This document shows, piece by piece, positions 6,609 through 7,463 of a stretch of 7,463 nt of DNA. The notes below the pieces were generated by a model. That model was not told the DNA's origin. It worked only from the letters and a program-made list of their open reading frames with translations, and ran no database searches. The position numbers and the translations under genes are program-made. The first letter of the stretch is position 1. Each line of letters begins with the position of its first letter. Origin of the DNA: Chloroflexota bacterium (lineage in GTDB: Bacteria; Chloroflexota; Ktedonobacteria; Ktedonobacterales; JACDGC01); NCBI GenBank assembly GCA_021812265.1, contig JAKAOI010000101.1, positions 1 through 7,463 on the forward strand, given 5' to 3'.

Positions 6609-7076
6609 TTAATTTGAGTAAACGCCGACAATCCTCGCCTGAGTGATAATATGATCTGCAATGATATCTAAGACTTGTTTGCGCGTTAATCCTGCAGGCA
6701 GTTGAACTCCCGGCTCTATGGCGTATAAATGAAAATAGTAATGATGTGAGCCATGGCCTTGCGGCGGAAGCGGCCCAAAATAACCTGTTGCATCGGTGTC
6801 ATTTATTCCGCCAAGAAATGCGTCGTTTGGCTGCCCTTCTGCCAAGGAGGTAACATCTGCCGGAATATTGTACAGCACCCAATGGGTAAAACCGTCTGCC
6901 AAAGGAGCGTCGGGGTCATGGCATAGTAACACCAGTTGGCCGGCGCCTGCGGGAACGCCGCTCCATGAAAGCGCCGGTGATACATTTTCATGATCGGCGG
7001 CGTGGCGCGCCGGCATACGCTGATCTTGCTGAAATGCGGAGCTGGTAATAGCTAAATCGCCAAGGTTGAGTTTCAT
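6609..7076 (-). CDS. YbhB/YbcL family PEBP (Raf kinase inhibitor-like) protein, 155 aa
   Basis: This is a small, probably cytosolic protein of the phosphatidylethanolamine-binding protein family; the role of the bacterial members is poorly known. The family pocket is well kept: NVSPALSWSGVP (31-42), DPDAP (54-58), HWVLYNIP (65-72) and GPLPPQGHGSHHYYFHLYA (101-119). Its length is typical of bacterial YbhB-like proteins. There is no signal peptide. ATG 7076 is preceded by AAGGGA at about 8 nt. The gamma-glutamyltransferase gene follows 114 bp later on the same strand, so the two may share a transcript, although the hairpin between them could reduce read-through. Upstream, TAAAAT near 7105-7110 on the minus strand might be a -10, but no good -35 is visible. 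Confidence 0.93.
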   Translation of the reverse strand: MKLNLGDLAITSSAFQQDQRMPARHAADHENVSPALSWSGVPAGAGQLVLLCHDPDAPLADGFTHWVLYNIPADVTSLAEGQPNDAFLGGINDTDATGYFGPLPPQGHGSHHYYFHLYAIEPGVQLPAGLTRKQVLDIIADHIITQARIVGVYSN

Positions 7077-7186
7077 AAAAGATTTCCCTTCTTCTGTAGG
7101 AAGATTTTATGTGTGCAGGCTTGCAGCAAAATCTCTGACCGGAAATGCGCATGATAACTATCCGGTAAGGATTGCTACTTTTGTTA

Positions 7187-7201
7187 TATCGTATAGCGAT
7201 A
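7187..7201. repeat. Short inverted repeat TATCG-N5-CGATA
   Basis: Five-bp arms surround TATAG in the divergent region between the PEBP gene and the right-edge gene. It could be an operator for either gene, but arms this short in AT-rich DNA are expected by chance. Confidence 0.2.
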
Positions 7202-7247
7202 ATTTCTGTCGAGTATGTTCTTGAATACGAACGCCAAATGTGCGCGG

Positions 7248-7276
7248 TTGAAGATAGAAAGAAACTATGTCATAAT
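7248..7276 (+). promoter_or_regulatory. Sigma-A-type promoter for the right-edge gene
   Basis: TTGAAG (7248-7253) and CATAAT (7271-7276) are separated by exactly 17 bp and match 4 of 6 and 5 of 6 consensus positions. Transcription would start near 7283, about 31 nt before the ATG at 7314. This is the best promoter match seen by eye in the window. Confidence 0.55.
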
Positions 7277-7313
7277 GAAGGCATAGTCATTAAGGTTGAA
7301 TTTATTTTAAACC

Positions 7314-7463
7314 ATGAAATCTGCTTTTATAGAGCTATTTAAACCGTTACTGCGTTTTCCGCTGTTTTATAAAGTATTAACTGCAAATGTGGTATTAGTA
7401 ATCTTAGGGGTAATGACTGGATTGTTCATCTCCTCACGATTAAACGGAAAGACCATACATATG
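7314..7463 (+). CDS. N-terminus of a membrane protein, possibly a sensor kinase (cut by window edge)
   Basis: Fifty codons are open from ATG 7314 to the right edge with no stop. The sequence has a short amphipathic start, then FPLFYKVL and one strong hydrophobic segment (about residues 21-40, VLTANVVLVILGVMTGLFIS), followed by a polar SRLNGK stretch. This resembles the first membrane helix of sensor histidine kinases, which often begin with LFYKVL-like residues, but no kinase domain is visible here and other signalling membrane proteins fit equally well. AAGG (7292-7295) is about 18 nt from the ATG, far for a Shine-Dalgarno. The start is therefore less certain, though a good promoter lies directly upstream. 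Confidence 0.6.
   Translation, partial: MKSAFIELFKPLLRFPLFYKVLTANVVLVILGVMTGLFISSRLNGKTIHM

Noticed and set aside
7207..7213. Spo0A box (TGTCGAG) upstream of the right-edge gene
   Set aside because: It is a single 7-bp near-match that is expected often by chance; no second box is visible nearby.

Overview
The window is an ordinary-looking bacterial chromosome segment of moderate GC content with dense genes. The class II (adenosylcobalamin-dependent) ribonucleotide reductase, AGGAG-type ribosome binding sites and protein style suggest an anaerobic Firmicute, possibly of the Negativicutes (Sporomusa/Pelosinus-like). That placement is inference only. I see no CRISPR array, tRNA, rRNA, transposase, phage gene or recognisable defence system.

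Layout, left to right. (1) Positions 1-1982, minus strand: the first 660 codons of nrdJ, which runs off the left edge. (2) Positions 1983-2316: a divergent intergenic region. It carries two tandem NrdR-box-like sites 30 bp apart lying over a plausible nrdJ promoter, a 14-bp perfect palindrome in the nrdJ leader, and a possible 15-codon leader ORF whose stop overlaps the start of the next gene. (3) Positions 2317-3300, plus: an aldo/keto reductase with a complete catalytic tetrad. (4) Positions 3325-3861, minus, convergent: a stand-alone protein that looks like a degenerate response-regulator receiver domain. (5) Positions 3862-4099: a divergent intergenic region with a GACGTAT-N6-ATACGTC inverted repeat. 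(6) Positions 4100-4891, plus: an uncharacterised protein with about six membrane segments. (7) Positions 4899-6494, minus, convergent: a gamma-glutamyltransferase-family enzyme without a signal peptide. (8) Positions 6495-6608: a short gap with a perfect 9-bp-stem hairpin. (9) Positions 6609-7076, minus: a YbhB/YbcL-type PEBP protein, possibly co-transcribed with the gamma-glutamyltransferase gene. (10) Positions 7077-7313: a divergent intergenic region with a good sigma-A-type promoter facing right. (11) From 7314 to the right edge, plus: the first 50 codons of a membrane protein, perhaps a sensor kinase.

How the genes fit together: most appear to be independent transcription units in alternating orientation (convergent pairs at 3300/3325 and 4891/4899; divergent pairs at about 2000, 3900 and 7200). 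The only clear regulatory logic is nrdJ under NrdR-like control. No multi-gene system can be assembled from this window. The least explained items are the degenerate receiver protein, the six-pass membrane protein beside it, and the palindrome between them.
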